Source: Aurelia coerulea
Lineage: Eukaryota > Cnidaria > Scyphozoa > Semaeostomeae > Ulmaridae
DNA: 64,000 bases
Assembly (NCBI GenBank): GCA_039566865.1
Contig: CM076959.1
Location: forward strand, 9,717,501-9,781,500
Reading direction: 5' to 3'
Shown in pieces: positions 8,861-21,646 of this stretch. Position numbers and translations under genes: made by a program. The stretch's first letter is position 1; each line of letters begins with the position of its first letter. Below the pieces are notes generated by a model, which was not told where the DNA came from, ran no database searches, and saw nothing but the letters and a program-made list of their open reading frames with translations.

Positions 8861-11765
8861 CAGTGTAATCGATGTTATGACCTATGCATAATCAATTTCC
8901 TTTAGAAAACTTTGCTTTGATTTGATTTGCTTTAGCAAGTGATTTACGTCTCGTCTATGATATAATGAGAAGATAAATCAATCATGATTTCTAGTTTTTC
9001 ATAAAAAGCATTGCGAATAGGATTTTGGTCACAAGGTACTCTTTCTTAAATGGGGCAAAGTATCACTTATTTCAATACCTAGCATTGTACATTGGCTAAC
9101 TCTGAATACCTCGAAGAGCAACTTTCAGCAAGAAATGAGCAATCTATCAGCATCTTAGAGGCTAAAATGAAAGCGAGAATTCTGGGATCAATTCTGAAGG
9201 TAGTACCACCTGAGCCATGCCTGTTACAATTTGCAACACTGCTATGCATTATTTTCTAGCTCAAGCGACACAAATAGTTCTTGAAAAATAGAAACCTACC
9301 AATGTCCGAATGATATTTCTAAAGCCTGTTAACTGTCTACAGGGTGACTCAAAGAAATGTGGGTGTTGAAGGAGCCACATTTTGGTGAAAAACAAGTCAG
9401 ATGGTTTTGTTGGAGTTTGATATTGCAGGATGAAAACTGAATTGGTTATAGAATTATAGATCGTTAGAATCACCCACGTCTTTCCATAGTAGTTTTTTCT
9501 TTTGTGCTGTAACACAATACATGCCTTGTTTCAATATTTTGGTCGAAAGGTTGTATGTTGGTCATGGTTGAGAAGTGAACACGTACATGAATATGAATCG
9601 AGTAGTGGGCCTCGTTTATGATTCTTCTGACATTTCATTTCAATAAAATCGCTCATAATCAGAGATGTAAGAACCGGAGGGCTTTGGGGGCACGTGCCCC
9701 CCCCCCAAGAATTTGCAATAAACAAAGACGTGCCCTTTTATTTCAGGAAGTGTCCCTTTTGCTTTCTGAAATAGTGCCCCTGAAGGCTCGTGCCCCCAAG
9801 TTTGAGATGCTTCCTATGTGCCTGCTCGTAATTATGGAACGGAATGTCCGATTTCAACCAACTAAACTATCCTATCTAAGCTAGCCTTTTTCCTATGCAA
9901 TGAATGTGCAAAATAATTTGTATGAACAAGAACTGGAAACGCCCCGCATTTTCTGACTTACCCGGTACAGAAATGTATCCAGTACAGAAATGTATCCAAT
10001 GCTTTAGAAAGTGAATACAGCCATCAGTTGGAAATACTAAGAGCAGGCAAGAGCAGTAAAAAAGCTTCAAAGTCATGCCTTACCTGCCAATAGTAGATGT
10101 ATGTAATGGCAGGTTCAACATTTGCCAGTTCTTAGCAATACCTAGCAGAAGCAATTCTCGATGTTTATAAGTAACCTACACCTTTATAGCTCATGATGTC
10201 ATGACTTTATTTTTATCAACAGATGTAAAGATAGTAGTAATACTTATTGACTATTCAATTGAAAAATTGAGCGAGCTCTCATCAGGAAACTTCTTGTGTT
10301 TTGAGCAAAGTGGAAATGCTGATTTTGATCCTAAAGATCATTGCTCTGAAGCTGTTCCTTCTCCATCTCAAAGACATCAAAATTAAAAAATCCTTGTTAT
10401 AAAAGGGCAATTTGATCTGAACGTACCCTTACGCTTTGAAATTGAGATACTGAGAATCCAAAAAGTTCAAAGATAGTAGCAGCATTAACTTACTGTTGGT
10501 AATTTTGATTAATTAAAAATCGAACCGGAAAGAGATCTGAATGTTGCAGTCAAATGTTAGTGATTTTGCAAACATGTCTACATGTTTTTCGAACACCCAG
10601 TATGCGTTGCCGAAAAAGAAAACTCTATCATAGAATATGCCTATGTAATTGTCTATAAGATAAGCTCCACCCTCTCTCGTCATGAAATTATACGACAACT
10701 GTGTTTATATGCTTTTTGTAGCGGAAAATGTCGAACAAGATTTCCGCTCGAAAATTTTTAGCCTATCTCACTCTCAGTTAACTGTGAGCTATGGTTATCT
10801 AATTTGAATTTAACCAGCTTCCTCTGAAAATAAAACAAAGAAACGCTGTCAGTAAGAACTTACTAATTAGGAACACACATGAAACTTTTTGTTCAAGACA
10901 GACAATTTTTCGTTCGTGTTGGGAAAATTTCGAAATCTTCCGAATTGTGAAGGTTCTGCAGACTGTGTACAGGAAATGGTACGCAAACACATGTAATGTC
11001 TTTCTACATAAACTAGTTATCTCAAAACAACAAACAGGAATCGAGCATAATTATCAATAAGATGGTTCATAAAGCTGTAAAACTAGAAAGCTTCCTTCTT
11101 GCAATGACGATAGCAAATGAAACATCTGCATGGTGAGTCAACTGTTTGAAAAACCGTACACAGAAATCAATAGAGTCAATTTGCTAAAATTCAATTTCAT
11201 CATCTTATTGAAACTTCAAATTATAAGAGTTTTCTAATAAGTTCAGGCGCATTATTTCGTACTGAAATCAGGATTTAAAAATCTTCCTCTCCCTCAAGTT
11301 GTCACACACAAAAAGCCAATATTGGTTGTTCACAAAAATATATTTTAGAATATTGATGCTCGGCATAGATCACCAGTTTCTAGGTAACTGAAAGATAATG
11401 AGTGGGCTCAAGAAAACCTTGCTTTACCATTTTGATGGCTGAAAAGCGGATCGAATTGAGCCATAGGGTGTCGGCGGTGGTAATCGGAATCCATCAAAGA
11501 GGGTATTTCTTGGTACTGAAAGATAGCATTTGAGATACTAAGCATCTTTACAAATAGCCTTCTTAAATGTAAAACATGCTAAAACCAGTTGCCTTTTTTT
11601 TCTAGGCAGTGTAGAAGTTGTCGCTGTGGACAGAACTTTGTGGACAGATTCAAAACTCTAAATCCCTGGCCGAATGAAACAAAAGTCCTAAACAATCAAA
11701 GAAATTGGATGTCTAGCATGTGAACAACGCATAGGATTGTGTCAAAGACTCGGAACAGTTTTGCT
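8861..11765. other. unannotated, AT-rich
   Basis: No gene or clear element is supported. A G/C-run word with poly-C at 9690-9710 and repeated TGCCCC words to 9800 look like a decayed MITE. At 10720-10760 a CGGAAAATGTCGAAC...TTCCGCTCGAAA segment resembles the CCGCTCGAA palindromes at 17200 and 17810. Confidence 0.35.
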
Positions 11766-11769
11766 GAAG

Positions 11770-11950
11770 TTGTTGGGGAGACGAGATACGGTTTGTCCGA
11801 GGAAGCGTATGTGTCCCCCCGTGCAGTAGGTTAATGCTCATGCGCCCGGTAGAGCTCCAACCCAAAACACTACTGCGCATGAGCTTTAACCTACTGCACG
11901 GGGGAACACATACCTTTCCTCGGACAAACCTTATCTCGTCTCCCCAACAA
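11770..11950. mobile_element. palindromic MITE, about 75-bp arms
   Basis: The arms pair from TTGTTGGGGAGACGAGAT through a GTGCAGTAGGTTAA stretch to CATGCGC; the short loop holds GGTAGAGCTCC. A 4-bp GAAG flanks both sides (11766-11769, 11951-11954) and may be a target duplication. Frames on both strands are by-products of the palindrome. Confidence 0.8.
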
Positions 11951-12920
11951 GAAGGGAGGACAGTGGATTCCATATCGAATAGTCTTAAAATTTCACAGCG
12001 GTGGTTTTCGAACACCAAATAAATCAGTTGATTGAGAGAATGAATACTGCTCAATTCTGAAATGCGATTTGGATTTTCAAATATATTTCATAAATATCTA
12101 TTCGTAGATCAATCGAAAGTAGTAATTAAATCAAAACAACATTTTTCTCATGCAACTCCAACTTCTTAGATTGGTTTGCGTGTAACGAGAGCTCTCCAGA
12201 ATGTCATACGAGAACCGATAGTCAAACCATTGCTTTCGCATTCAGGAAAAAAGACAAGAAAAATTAAGAAGAGATTATTGATGGAATACTTGCCTATTGT
12301 ACATAGAAAAATGAATTTCTTGGCACATTCTGCATTGTGAACTGGCACATTCTGCAGTCTGATAACCACAGCCTAGGTCAGCCACAAAACATCGTTGTAA
12401 AAGAAAAGCAGGCAAAGTCAAAAACAAAAAGACCTTGGGAAAATATGCCCATATACCTGTCCATTCACCTAACAATTTTTGTTTTTGTCTGTGATTAATT
12501 TTTCTACTGAACATATTTTGTTTTCCATAAGTGTCCGATTACCAACGCCGCCACCCTACATTTATTGTTTTAGCCAAATTTGCTGGAAGCTAAAGTTCGG
12601 GAATTCTTTCATTTTATCTTAAGATTGTGCATTGTAAATTTTGAATAAATTCTCGAAATCAAGTCAAAACCCCTGGCAGACAGCAAATTCTGTAAGTTTT
12701 CAAATCGATCTGATAGTTTTTCGTACGATTTTTCAAATACTGTAGTGCAAACATGTTTTGTGCCTCATCATGCACAACTGAAGCCTGGTGCGGACCAACA
12801 AGGACAGATTTTGTAGCACAATAGCATGAATTGTTTTTGTTGACACCTGAATTCAAAGCGATTAGTGATCACAGACAAAGGAAATTCCCTCAACCAGTAG
12901 CTCAAAACAAACAAAGCCGC
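11951..12920. other. unannotated
   Basis: I see no gene, RNA gene or clear repeat in this stretch. Confidence 0.35.
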
Positions 12921-13271
12921 AAAAGTCTCTCTGAAACCCAGGTAGCTATCGCCCTCCTTGTGCATTCCAAAAATTCATTTTAAGAGCAAGCACGAGCATA
13001 TGTCGAAAGAAGAAGAATGTATCTACACATCTACCACGGGCATTTTATTCATTTGATTCAGAAGCTGAGCAGTAAGTAAGGTATTTTAAGGGAACCCAAA
13101 AAAGGAGAATTGAGTCACCTCCCAATTGGCTTCTGAACCAAACAAATTAAATGCCGGTGGCAGATGTGCAGATATATTCTTCTTCTTTCGATCTATGCTT
13201 ATGTTTGCTCTTACGAAAAATTTCTGAAATGCAGAATGAGTGAGCTAGCTACCTGGGTTTCAGAGAAAAGT
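12921..13271. mobile_element. diverged inverted-repeat element
   Basis: Two arms of about 130 bp are imperfect complements: AAACCCAGGTAGCT (12934) against AGCTACCTGGGTTT (13247), CGAAAGAAGAAGAAT (13005) against ATTCTTCTTCTTTCG (13177), and TTCAGAAGC (13058) against GCTTCTGAA (13130). Identity between arms is about 75-80 percent by eye, so this is an old palindrome. No duplication was found at its edges. Confidence 0.7.
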
Positions 13272-13279
13272 AAAAATAT

Positions 13280-13415
13280 GTCAAGGATGGCCTTTATCAA
13301 AGTAAATAGTTTCTTAACTTATCTTCTCCCAGTATTGGAATTTCTTAATTTTTTGGCGATCTGAGAGTTGAGTTTCTTATAGGCAGTTTCTTATAAATAG
13401 AGATACGTGTATATG
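13280..13415. repeat. dispersed TTTCTTA-rich repeat fragment
   Basis: Segments such as ATAGTTTCTTAACTTATCTT, CCCAGTATTGGAATTTCTTA and GAGTTTCTTATAGGCAG match the core of the foldback at 2100-2480, in the same order. It is a partial, probably solo-arm, copy. Confidence 0.65.
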
Positions 13416-14780
13416 ATTGAAATATATGGCTCTCTTATAGAGAACCAATTATATCCAAGGAGTATATGCTCTCCACTCCTAGATATGATTATAGACTCTC
13501 CACAAGAGCTAGAAATGTTAAAGCGCTCGCTTCGCTCACGTTCTTCATATAGTCTGTCGATAGTACTTGGGCAGAAATGGGTATGAACCCTACCCTTCAT
13601 CAGAAAGAAAACCACCCATTTGTTAGGCCGTCTAGAAAATTCCGGGTGAGCCAGAAAAAATTTCCTACATTCGAAAATATACAGCACTAAAAGTACTTGA
13701 TTGAAATGAATGAATCAAATTTTACTTGATAGCCTAGACATTGCAGTATTTCTGGTATTTTTTTTACGCATTATTACAAATACTGGAAGTATAAGTAAAT
13801 TAGACTTTATGAAAATTTCTTGGTTGCAAAATATCTGAACAGGAGGGCCACAAAACACTTGGTCAAATCATAAAGAAACTCCTCACACAGAACAATCAAT
13901 AACGCATAATTTTTTACGAGTGCAAAACAGACTTACAACTGTCATAGCAACGTTAGTCTAAACAATATTTTAAGGTTTCAAAACTTTCCAAAATCCAAAC
14001 TATCTTGAATACTAAATTGCACAATGAAGTAGGAGGAGGTAAATTGAATAGCACAATCCAGCAAGGGGAGGCCTACAAAAACGATGGCTGGTACTATAGA
14101 CAATCTGTAAATAGACAGATTATCATTGGTCATAAAGCAAATTAATTGAAGTTTATTAGGACGTAAACTTCCTTTGCTGATGCTATTTTGATGGATTAAA
14201 TGTTATAACCAAAATGTTGAAACGATCTAAAATTTCGAGAAGGGCTGTGATACCGTAGACAACCTGCAAATTTAGAGTGAAACGTTGTCTGTTTTTATAT
14301 GGGGGTAGTCAGAGAAAATCAATTGATCAACATTAGTGTTGTGGCGCAGTCAGACTTTGCAGCCAGAAGAGTCATACCTATCGAACAAAGATAGAGCCCC
14401 ACCACTTGAGCGTTTGCCCCTTCGTCTGGTATTTTTCATCTTCCAAATCTTTACAGAATATTCAAGGGCTGCCAGAACGTTTTCTAAGATTTCTGTATAA
14501 TGATCATGGAAGTTCATACAGGTCGTTTCAGGAGAAAGGCAACCCAATTATAATTGAAAATTACAAGGTTATAGAAGATGTAATGTATACCGTCTAGAAG
14601 TACTTGGTGTCCCAAAAATGTTTGCCCCGTTTCCCTGAAGATTGCGACAAAACGGCAAGAGATTATCGTCAAACTTTTAAATGATGTTGCTCTGCAGATA
14701 TTCAATTAAGGTTTGCTACCATCCCCATAAAATCCGTTGACAAATGATGGGGCTATGACCTTCAAGAGACCAACTTTGCC
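13416..14780. other. unannotated upstream of LINE
   Basis: No gene is supported. A GCGCTCGCTTCGCTC word at 13521 is low-complexity. Short open frames on both strands here show no protein-family features. Confidence 0.35.
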
Positions 14781-14782
14781 CT

Positions 14783-16267
14783 ATGATTGTTTTACCTGTT
14801 GTTTCTCGTCTATTCGAAAAACTTATATTTGACCAGATGTATTCTTTCCTTAACAATAACAAGCTTCTTTACTCGAAGCAGTCAGGCTTTAGAAGGTTGC
14901 ACTCAGTTTTAACTTGCTTACTAAAGTGCACGAATGACTGGTATCTGAACATAGACAAAGGCAAATTCACTTCAGTAACATTCATAGATCTAAAGAAGGC
15001 CTTTGACACAGTTAATCATGAGATTCTTCTCAAGAAGCTTTCCCTGTATGGAATAAAAGATAAGGAATTACGCTGGTTTCATTCATACCTCTCGAACAGA
15101 AAACAATGTTGTAAGGTAAATGGGCAGATCTCTGAACTTGAGGACGTTACATGTGGCGTTCCACAAGGTTCATGCTTAGGGCCTCTCCTCTTTTTACTCT
15201 ACATCAACGACCTACACCTATCACTAAATTACTCTGAGGTGAATATGTATGCAGATGACACTAGCATTTCGTTTTCATCGGATTCTATCCCCCACCATAA
15301 ACGAAAGTGTCAATTCTGACCTTCTTTGTTTAAAAACCTGGTTGGAATCAAATAAGTTATCTCTCAATGTCGCCAAAACACAAAATCTCCTCATAGGAGG
15401 TAGAAAGAAGTTGAAAGACATTGAAAACTCTGAAACACAAAAAGTGCAAATTGTTATTGGTGAAGAACCAGTTTCGGAGATTAAGCACACAAAATACCTG
15501 GGGATCGAAGTTGACCAATTTCTAAATTGGGATGATCATATTTCCGCTATAATTAAAAAGACATCAAAAGGAATCGGAATGTTACGTTATGCGAAAACAT
15601 ATCTCCCTCTAACTACGATTCAGTCAATGTACAGAAGTCTTATCGAGCCATATTTCCGATCCTGTTGTTCCGTATGGGGAGTCTGTAATACCACTGCCTT
15701 AAACAAACTACAGAAACTACAAAACCGTGCCGTGAGGATAGCTACAAACAGCCCTTACGATGCGTCCTCACAGCCACTTCTGAAGGAACTAGAATGGCAA
15801 ACGGTCAGAGAACTTATTGACATGGAAACCGCAAGGATGGTGTACAGGTCAATTAATGAGGAAGCTCCCAATTACCTTGCAACTTTGTTCGAGAGGTTGT
15901 CGGATAATGGTATTAGAGTGCTTCGAAATACAAATACAGACCTGAAGCTGCCTTTCCTAAAAACGTCCAGTGGTCAACGGTGCTTTGCTTATAGAGGAGC
16001 ACGATTATGGAATAACCTTAACGCTGATGTCAAGACAGCGTCGACCTTAAATCGATTCAAAGCTGCATATAAAACCAGCCAGTAATCTTTTCGGTTGAAC
16101 TCCTTATTTACATACCAGTTTTATTTTCATCTTTATCGTTACTTGTAAATTTTGATTAGATATCTTTATTTTGTTATTATTTTACAGGGCAATTTGGAAA
16201 TCAGTATTTAACTGTATATTTAACCCTGTTTAAAGAATTTAAAATGAAAAAAAAAAAAAAAAAATGA
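14783..16267 (+). pseudogene. 5'-truncated APE-type LINE, RT domain to poly(A), one frameshift
   Basis: Encodes the reverse transcriptase part of a non-LTR retrotransposon ORF2, which copies its own RNA at the target site. Frame 1 (14783-15319) carries motif A FIDLKKAFDTVNH (residues about 67-79), motif B GVPQGSCLGPLLF (about 125-137) and motif C YADDT (156-160). A frameshift near 15290 moves the reading into the second frame (15249-16085), which holds the thumb and C-terminal domain: KYLGI, YFRSCCSVWG, RGARLWNNL. The endonuclease and the start of RT are missing. A UTR of about 160 bp ends in a poly(A) tract at 16245-16263. The catalytic residues are intact, so decay is by truncation and frameshift. 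Confidence 0.92.
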
Positions 16268-17158
16268 AAAATGACTGAAACCAGCGGTAGCCCATTTTGT
16301 CTTACTATTTTGCAGCGATAAACAGCTTCATGGATGAAGTGAAGCAGCAGCCTCCAATGTCATAGCTCTCGTGAAAATTTCGATAATTCTCAGAGAGTTC
16401 CACTACTTCTGACCTCACAGAAACTATTTCTTACCTCACGCGAAGCTATCTATTGCTGCAAATTAGTGAGACAAAATGCCCGACTGCTAGTCCCAGTCAT
16501 CAGCCAAATTTGGTCTTCTGAAGGTCTTAGCTCCATCATTTTTCAACGGATTTTTACAGAGATGGCAGCAAACTTAATTTGAACATCTGAAGAGCAACAT
16601 CAAATAAAAGCTTGGCAAGTAGTAAATATATCCAATCTTAAATACAGCTTATTGTAAGAGGAAAATAAACACCCTTTTCATCGCAAAAAATTGCGAAACA
16701 GATTTTGTCGAAACATTTCAGGCCTAGAAGTAACTGAGGTGATGCCCTAAGGTTCGAAAAAAATGCATTCACATTGGATGCATTTTATTAAGAATGACAA
16801 AAGAAAATCTCACAAGGTTGAGCTTTCATCTATGTAACTGTCTTATCATTTTCCCGCATTTGAAATAAGCCATACTTACACAAGCGTAAGTTAAATGATT
16901 AAAACTTCAATCGATACGCATATCCTGGATATCACTAGAAAGAAGATAAATTGTATTTTCCGATGGCATGAGTCAAATTGATTAAAACATCATTATTTCC
17001 TGAGCAATCTCGAATAAAGTTTGGTTGCGTATTTTCTGAATCACCTTGTATAATGTATGTAAGTTGATTGTTTGTACGTGCAGCTTTTTTAAACGATAAA
17101 TACATACAATATCTTTAAATGCAGTTCATAGCCTAGAGCTTAACAGACTAAACGTTTT
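16268..17158. other. unannotated
   Basis: No gene or clear element is supported in this AT-rich stretch. Confidence 0.35.
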
Positions 17159-17885
17159 GGGCTTCAAGTCTGTTTTCCACGAGGCGGAATTTTTCGCTCG
17201 AACTCTAAATTCCGCTTTGGGCATGCACAAGTCAAGAAAATATTGTGCGCTCGAACTCTGAGCTGTTTGCAGAAAAGTTAAACCATGTCCAATCCAACTC
17301 TTTTCCCAATTCCGCTCGAAATATTAGTTGGAACGCTTCAAAAGATTTTCAATGGACCTAATCAGCCTTTTTCTATTCTTACAACCTTAACGTACTTTGC
17401 TTCGTTATTAGTGATGAAGGGTTATGCCCGAAACGTCTATTATTATAAGCCATGTGAGAATAGTTTTGGGAAGTTTTAGTATTATGCCACTTTTTGAACT
17501 CATGGCCAAACTTTGCATGATGAGAAATATTCTAGAGAAATCGAAAGATATTTTATCTAGGGATTGATCACATGACTTGAAATGGGTATAAACAAACTTT
17601 AGCCGACTTTGTCTATTCACTCATCAAAATGGCTTCTCAGCAACAAAATATTTTTGTTGTCTTCTCTGTATTCTTCGTTTCAGTGGTAGTTGGAGAATTG
17701 TGAGCTTTTTCAACAGATCTCGAATGTTGTGAGAGGCCATATTGATATATTTGTTCGCTTGCAGTATGGCGCCATGCTTTTGTTGTGGAAGCTGCTTTAA
17801 TTTTCCGCTCGAACTTTTTCGAGCGGAATTTTGTAGTTGGAGTGAAAAACTTCATCCTCGTGGAAAACAGTAGTGATTCGGGCTT
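17159..17885. mobile_element. candidate TIR element with CCGCTCGAA palindromes
   Basis: Left end GGGCTTCAAG then GTTTTCCACGAGG (about 17160-17185) is mirrored by CCTCGTGGAAAAC at 17857-17869 followed by GATTCGGGCTTC. Both ends carry TTCCGCTCGAA words, and 17806-17832 is a short hairpin TTCCGCTCGAA/TTCGAGCGGAA. The interior contains the ribozyme-like motif at 17410. No target duplication is evident. Confidence 0.55.
17410..17437 (+). ncRNA. degenerate hammerhead-like core
   Basis: The sequence reads GTGATGA, A, GGG-TTATG-CCC, GAAAC, GTC. It matches the stem II and GAAAC arrangement of the hammerhead-like copies at 6825 and 51514, but position 3 is G rather than C and I cannot pair a convincing stem I. 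Probably a decayed Penelope-associated ribozyme. Confidence 0.4.
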
Positions 17886-19598
17886 CACCCTGAATAACGG
17901 TTTGCTGTTGCATTCAGAAATGCATGATGCTCATTGTTCATCAAAAATATTTCGCATTGAAATATTAAAAGCATTGAAACATTTGAATTTACCATTTACG
18001 CAGGTACAATGCAATTGATGCCTTTAATTGTGATATCATACTTCCTAACTAAAAAATTTCATGTGGAGAAAATATTTCTTTCGAATATTTACTAGATATT
18101 GAGTGTGTGACTTGTGTTAAGCCAGATTTGAGTAGAGACAAAAATTTGAGCAAAATTTCCAAGTTAACGTGTGTGTGATCTCATACTAATTCGAAGAGAT
18201 ACTTCTATTGCTTCTATTGCAACAGATAATTTAAATGGTGGCTCATTCATTTTTTCCGGCAAGGTATTTTGTATGGTTTTCAATCATACACAATGACAAA
18301 CGCTGGAAGTTTTTGACTTGTCTCACCTGGTCCATTTCGAGTTGAGTGACGTAGATCGGTTTAGATGTGTCTGGTATCCAGTGGCCTTTTGATAAAGGCA
18401 ATTCATACAATTCAAATGTTGGCAATCTCGCTTTCAAATAACATTAGTTGTTTAGTAGATCGTGCTGGCAAGACTATGAAAAAGTTCAATTGTCTTTTCA
18501 AATGAATATTTTCAATGATGAACTGGTGTTTTATTTTGGCGATAACCCGCCCTAGTTTATGGAAGATTTACACAAGTGACTCAACAGATAAGCAAACAGC
18601 GATTCATTTTTTAATCAATTGTTGGAACAAACAAATTATAAGTTCAACCGCAAGATCGTGCCAATTATTTTTTGCTAAATCAAATATTCAACTCACCGGC
18701 ACTGAATGCCAAATTGAGCAGTTCATTAGACGCATCATTCCTATTTTTAGAGCATTACTTAGTATACGCAAAGAGACAGGTTGTAGCGCACGCCCAAAAT
18801 CTTCAGATGTTTGCAAAATTGTAACACATACAGTATTGGATGGATTTGAATGAATCTTTTTTTAAAGCAGAATGAAGTTTTAAAGCACGTGATTTATCTT
18901 ATGTTTCTACGAGCACTGAAAATTTCGACTTCAAAATGATTACTTTTAAAACTCCCGAAAAAGCGTCTAAATAGTTGATCATATGATAGTCAAACTTTTC
19001 ACACCGAATAATACAAAAAGCACGCAGTTTGTGGCCATGGGATCAAATACTTTTGGCATTTTTTGAAAATTCATTTCCATTAACTGTTGGGACAGAATGA
19101 ATGTGTTCTTGCAACTTGTTCTGCGTAAGAGATTACTTAAAGGCATTGAGTTCGCATAAATAGCGCTCATAATATCAAGTTCTTTTCAATCATAAAACAA
19201 AGTTGTGATTTAATCATTATTGAAATTAAACTACAGAAATTCCCGAGGATAATGCAAGGATTAAGAAGCCTTTGGTATTCACTGCTAATGTCTTTAACAC
19301 TATTGTGCGATAACAAAGGGCCGTCAGCGGTTGGTCAGCAGAAATTCAGGACAGCGTTAATGCTTGGCTATTTATATGGACTCAATGCCTTCAAGATTTC
19401 ATCGAGTGTTTTAGGCCCCAATTCAGCCATTTCGCAACAAACGAATTTTCGTGGGAGCAAATTTAGTCATCTTTTCTTTCCTAATGAAAATGCAAGGAAA
19501 ATTACAAAAATTCTTCATTGTTTTTTGTATCAAGCAAAGTTCCATTTAGTCGGATCCACTTCGTATTCTCAGTACTACATTTTTTCAAGCACCTGAAC
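17886..19598. other. unannotated
   Basis: A 112-codon frame at 18515-18853 and a 114-codon frame at 19252-19596 have no recognisable domain or composition typical of a gene, and the second runs into a transposon end. I do not call them. Confidence 0.35.
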
Positions 19599-19606
19599 CT
19601 TTTTTG

Positions 19607-19937
19607 CCCTGGTGGGGGTGGGGGGTACTTAGTATATATGTCCGATGGGGCTGTTCCGTTTCTAAGAGTATCATTATCACCAATTTTTTCCTGTATGGGG
19701 TATCGAAATAAGGCATTTTTTCTAGAGCACGTTGTCAAAATATACAAAAATGGGATAGTTTGTTAGATCGTGTCGCTTTTCGGTCAAATTTTCATGTTTT
19801 GAAGTACACTTTTCGCCATTTTTTTCTAGAATAGGTTATCATTCGAAGCGAAAAATTCTGGAGCAGGGTAAAAAAAACCATTTTTCGTGGGCACACTGCT
19901 GTAAGAAATTAAGTCAAGTACCCCCTCCCCCCCCGGG
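19607..19937. mobile_element. CCCGGG-family MITE, 8-bp duplication (one mismatch)
   Basis: Left end CCCTGGTGGGGGTGGGGGG then TACTTAGTATATATGTCCGA; right end AAGTACCCCC...CCCGGG. The flanks CTTTTTTG (19599-19606) and CATTTTTG (19938-19945) differ at one base. The interior is closely similar to the copy at 31199-31516, including TTTTTTCTAGA repeats and TTCGTGGGCACAC near the right end. Confidence 0.8.
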
Positions 19938-19945
19938 CATTTTTG

Positions 19946-20657
19946 CAGTGCATGTACTCTTTGAGGTCAGTTTCCAATCAGCTAAATTTTTCGAGCGGGC
20001 GGAAATTTTTATGGCAGAAAATGTGGTTTTGCAATCGAAAAGAAATTTCAGGTTGAATAACTTGATTGTGTAAAATTCCGACCGCTGCTCAGAAAATTCA
20101 ACTCACTAGAAATTAGCCATTTAAAGACAAATGACAAACACATTGTGATCTGGCGAATATACATTATCAAAATATGCTGAAACTTTGCCGACGAAGAGCC
20201 TGCACGACAGCACTGCACTGTGATTGGTAGAATTTAACAGATCCTGATCACATGCTAACTAAAGTGTAGATATGTCAACATGGCTGCCTGCTGTGTGACC
20301 TCAAAGCAATGTGTGGTAATAACTTATCCAAGTTGTTGAAATAAACACAAAGAACAATTTTTACATAATGCTTGAAGATTTAAATATATCCCAAATATCT
20401 GTTTGCTCTCATAGTTGTTAGACTTTGTTGAAGCTAAAGTTTCAGAGCCTTGTTCAGACTGACAATATGAAACATGGCTGGGCCCTCTGTCGTCCTCGAG
20501 CCTCATCGATTTTGGCACAGCCCTGAGAGTTTGCTTGAATGACACCTGGCCACCTCGCGAGCTTCTTGGTCGCAGTATGATCACATATGAAATATCACGC
20601 GAAATTAGCATACCCTTTGCAAAGACGCTATACTTACAGGGATACTGAACTTAATTT
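19946..20657. other. unannotated
   Basis: No gene is supported. A CGAGCGGGCGGAAATTTTT word at 19998 echoes the CCGCTCGAA repeats near 17 kb. Confidence 0.35.
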
Positions 20658-20666
20658 GTTACATCA

Positions 20667-21637
20667 CAACCTCGTTCCCAGGGTGTTCTGACGTCATACG
20701 CTGGTCACGAAGCCGAATGAACACCCTGGTACACTTGGCATCAATCTTGCCAATATATGGCAAGATGCGCCCCATTATGGATTTGCAGTTTGCTAGGCAA
20801 CGATAATCGACAAAAAATGGTCGTTGCTCTAGCGCTAATTCTGAAGTATATAAATTGAGAAATCAAAAACAAACACTTTGAGGACTCTATTCTAGCCCTT
20901 TTTAAGGTATTTAATCATTAATCCGGGGTTAGCAAGTGCATTTAGTAGGAAAACGAGCACAATCCATTTGGGTGGAAAAAGGGCCTAAGTTCAAATTTTC
21001 GAGAATTTCCCCCACAGCTTTGAAAATAGAATGGCTCGTTATTCGGCGAATTTTGGAGATAAATTGGAGATTAAAAGTGTTTTAGTAAAAAAATACAGTT
21101 TTCCGTCGATTGTTGACATGCCGCGGCCGTTTGCTCCTCGCAAAACGGAGTTACAGCGTAAAACGGGGTAGGCCGAAATTATTCCCCATTTTTGGGGGGC
21201 GCGCGCTCTGCTTCTGGGGGGAATATTGAACCCCAAATTGCGTTATTAGACTCGCAGGTGAATGGTTCCTTGAAAACTTTTTTCCGTTTTGAAATCGGGC
21301 GTGTAACCATGGAGCATCGACTCCAAACGTAACCTCGGTCAGAAAATCGCAACATTTATTTTTCAACCCTCTGTTATGACGTCATAATGACCCCACCATT
21401 CCCTGAAACTCTGAAATTCGGATGCGCCGTGGTCCATTACCCCTCTTAAACTCCTCACTTGCCCCATACACCCCATTGATTTCGTGAAATTACCGATTCA
21501 ATAAAGGCCATTTTTGAATGGGAGCCAGTTATAATCTGATTTTGCTATCGTTTTCGAATAGCCAATCAAATTGCCGAACGGCCTCTTGTATCCCAGAGTA
21601 GAGGTAGAGCAACGAACTCACTCTGGGGACGAGATTG
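20667..21637. mobile_element. 971-bp non-autonomous DNA element, copy 1
   Basis: Ends are CAACCTCGTTCCCAGGGTG and, inverted at the right, CACTCTGGGGACGAGATTG. A perfect 9-bp direct repeat GTTACATCA flanks it (20658-20666, 21638-21646). A second copy at 62150-63120 has exactly the same length and is about 95 percent identical by eye, differing by scattered substitutions. No ORF with transposase features is present, so mobilisation must be in trans. The 9-bp duplication points to a Mutator-like or similar enzyme. Confidence 0.93.
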
Positions 21638-21646
21638 GTTACATCA

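Noticed and set aside
11713..12054. 113-codon minus-strand frame
   Set aside because: It spans the palindromic MITE at 11770-11950 and reads its two arms as a repeated peptide.
18515..18853. 112-codon frame as a hypothetical gene
   Set aside because: No domain, no splice or promoter support, AT-rich composition like flanking non-coding DNA.
19502..19766. Frames with poly-glycine/proline across the CCCGGG element
   Set aside because: G and C runs of the MITE ends generate them.
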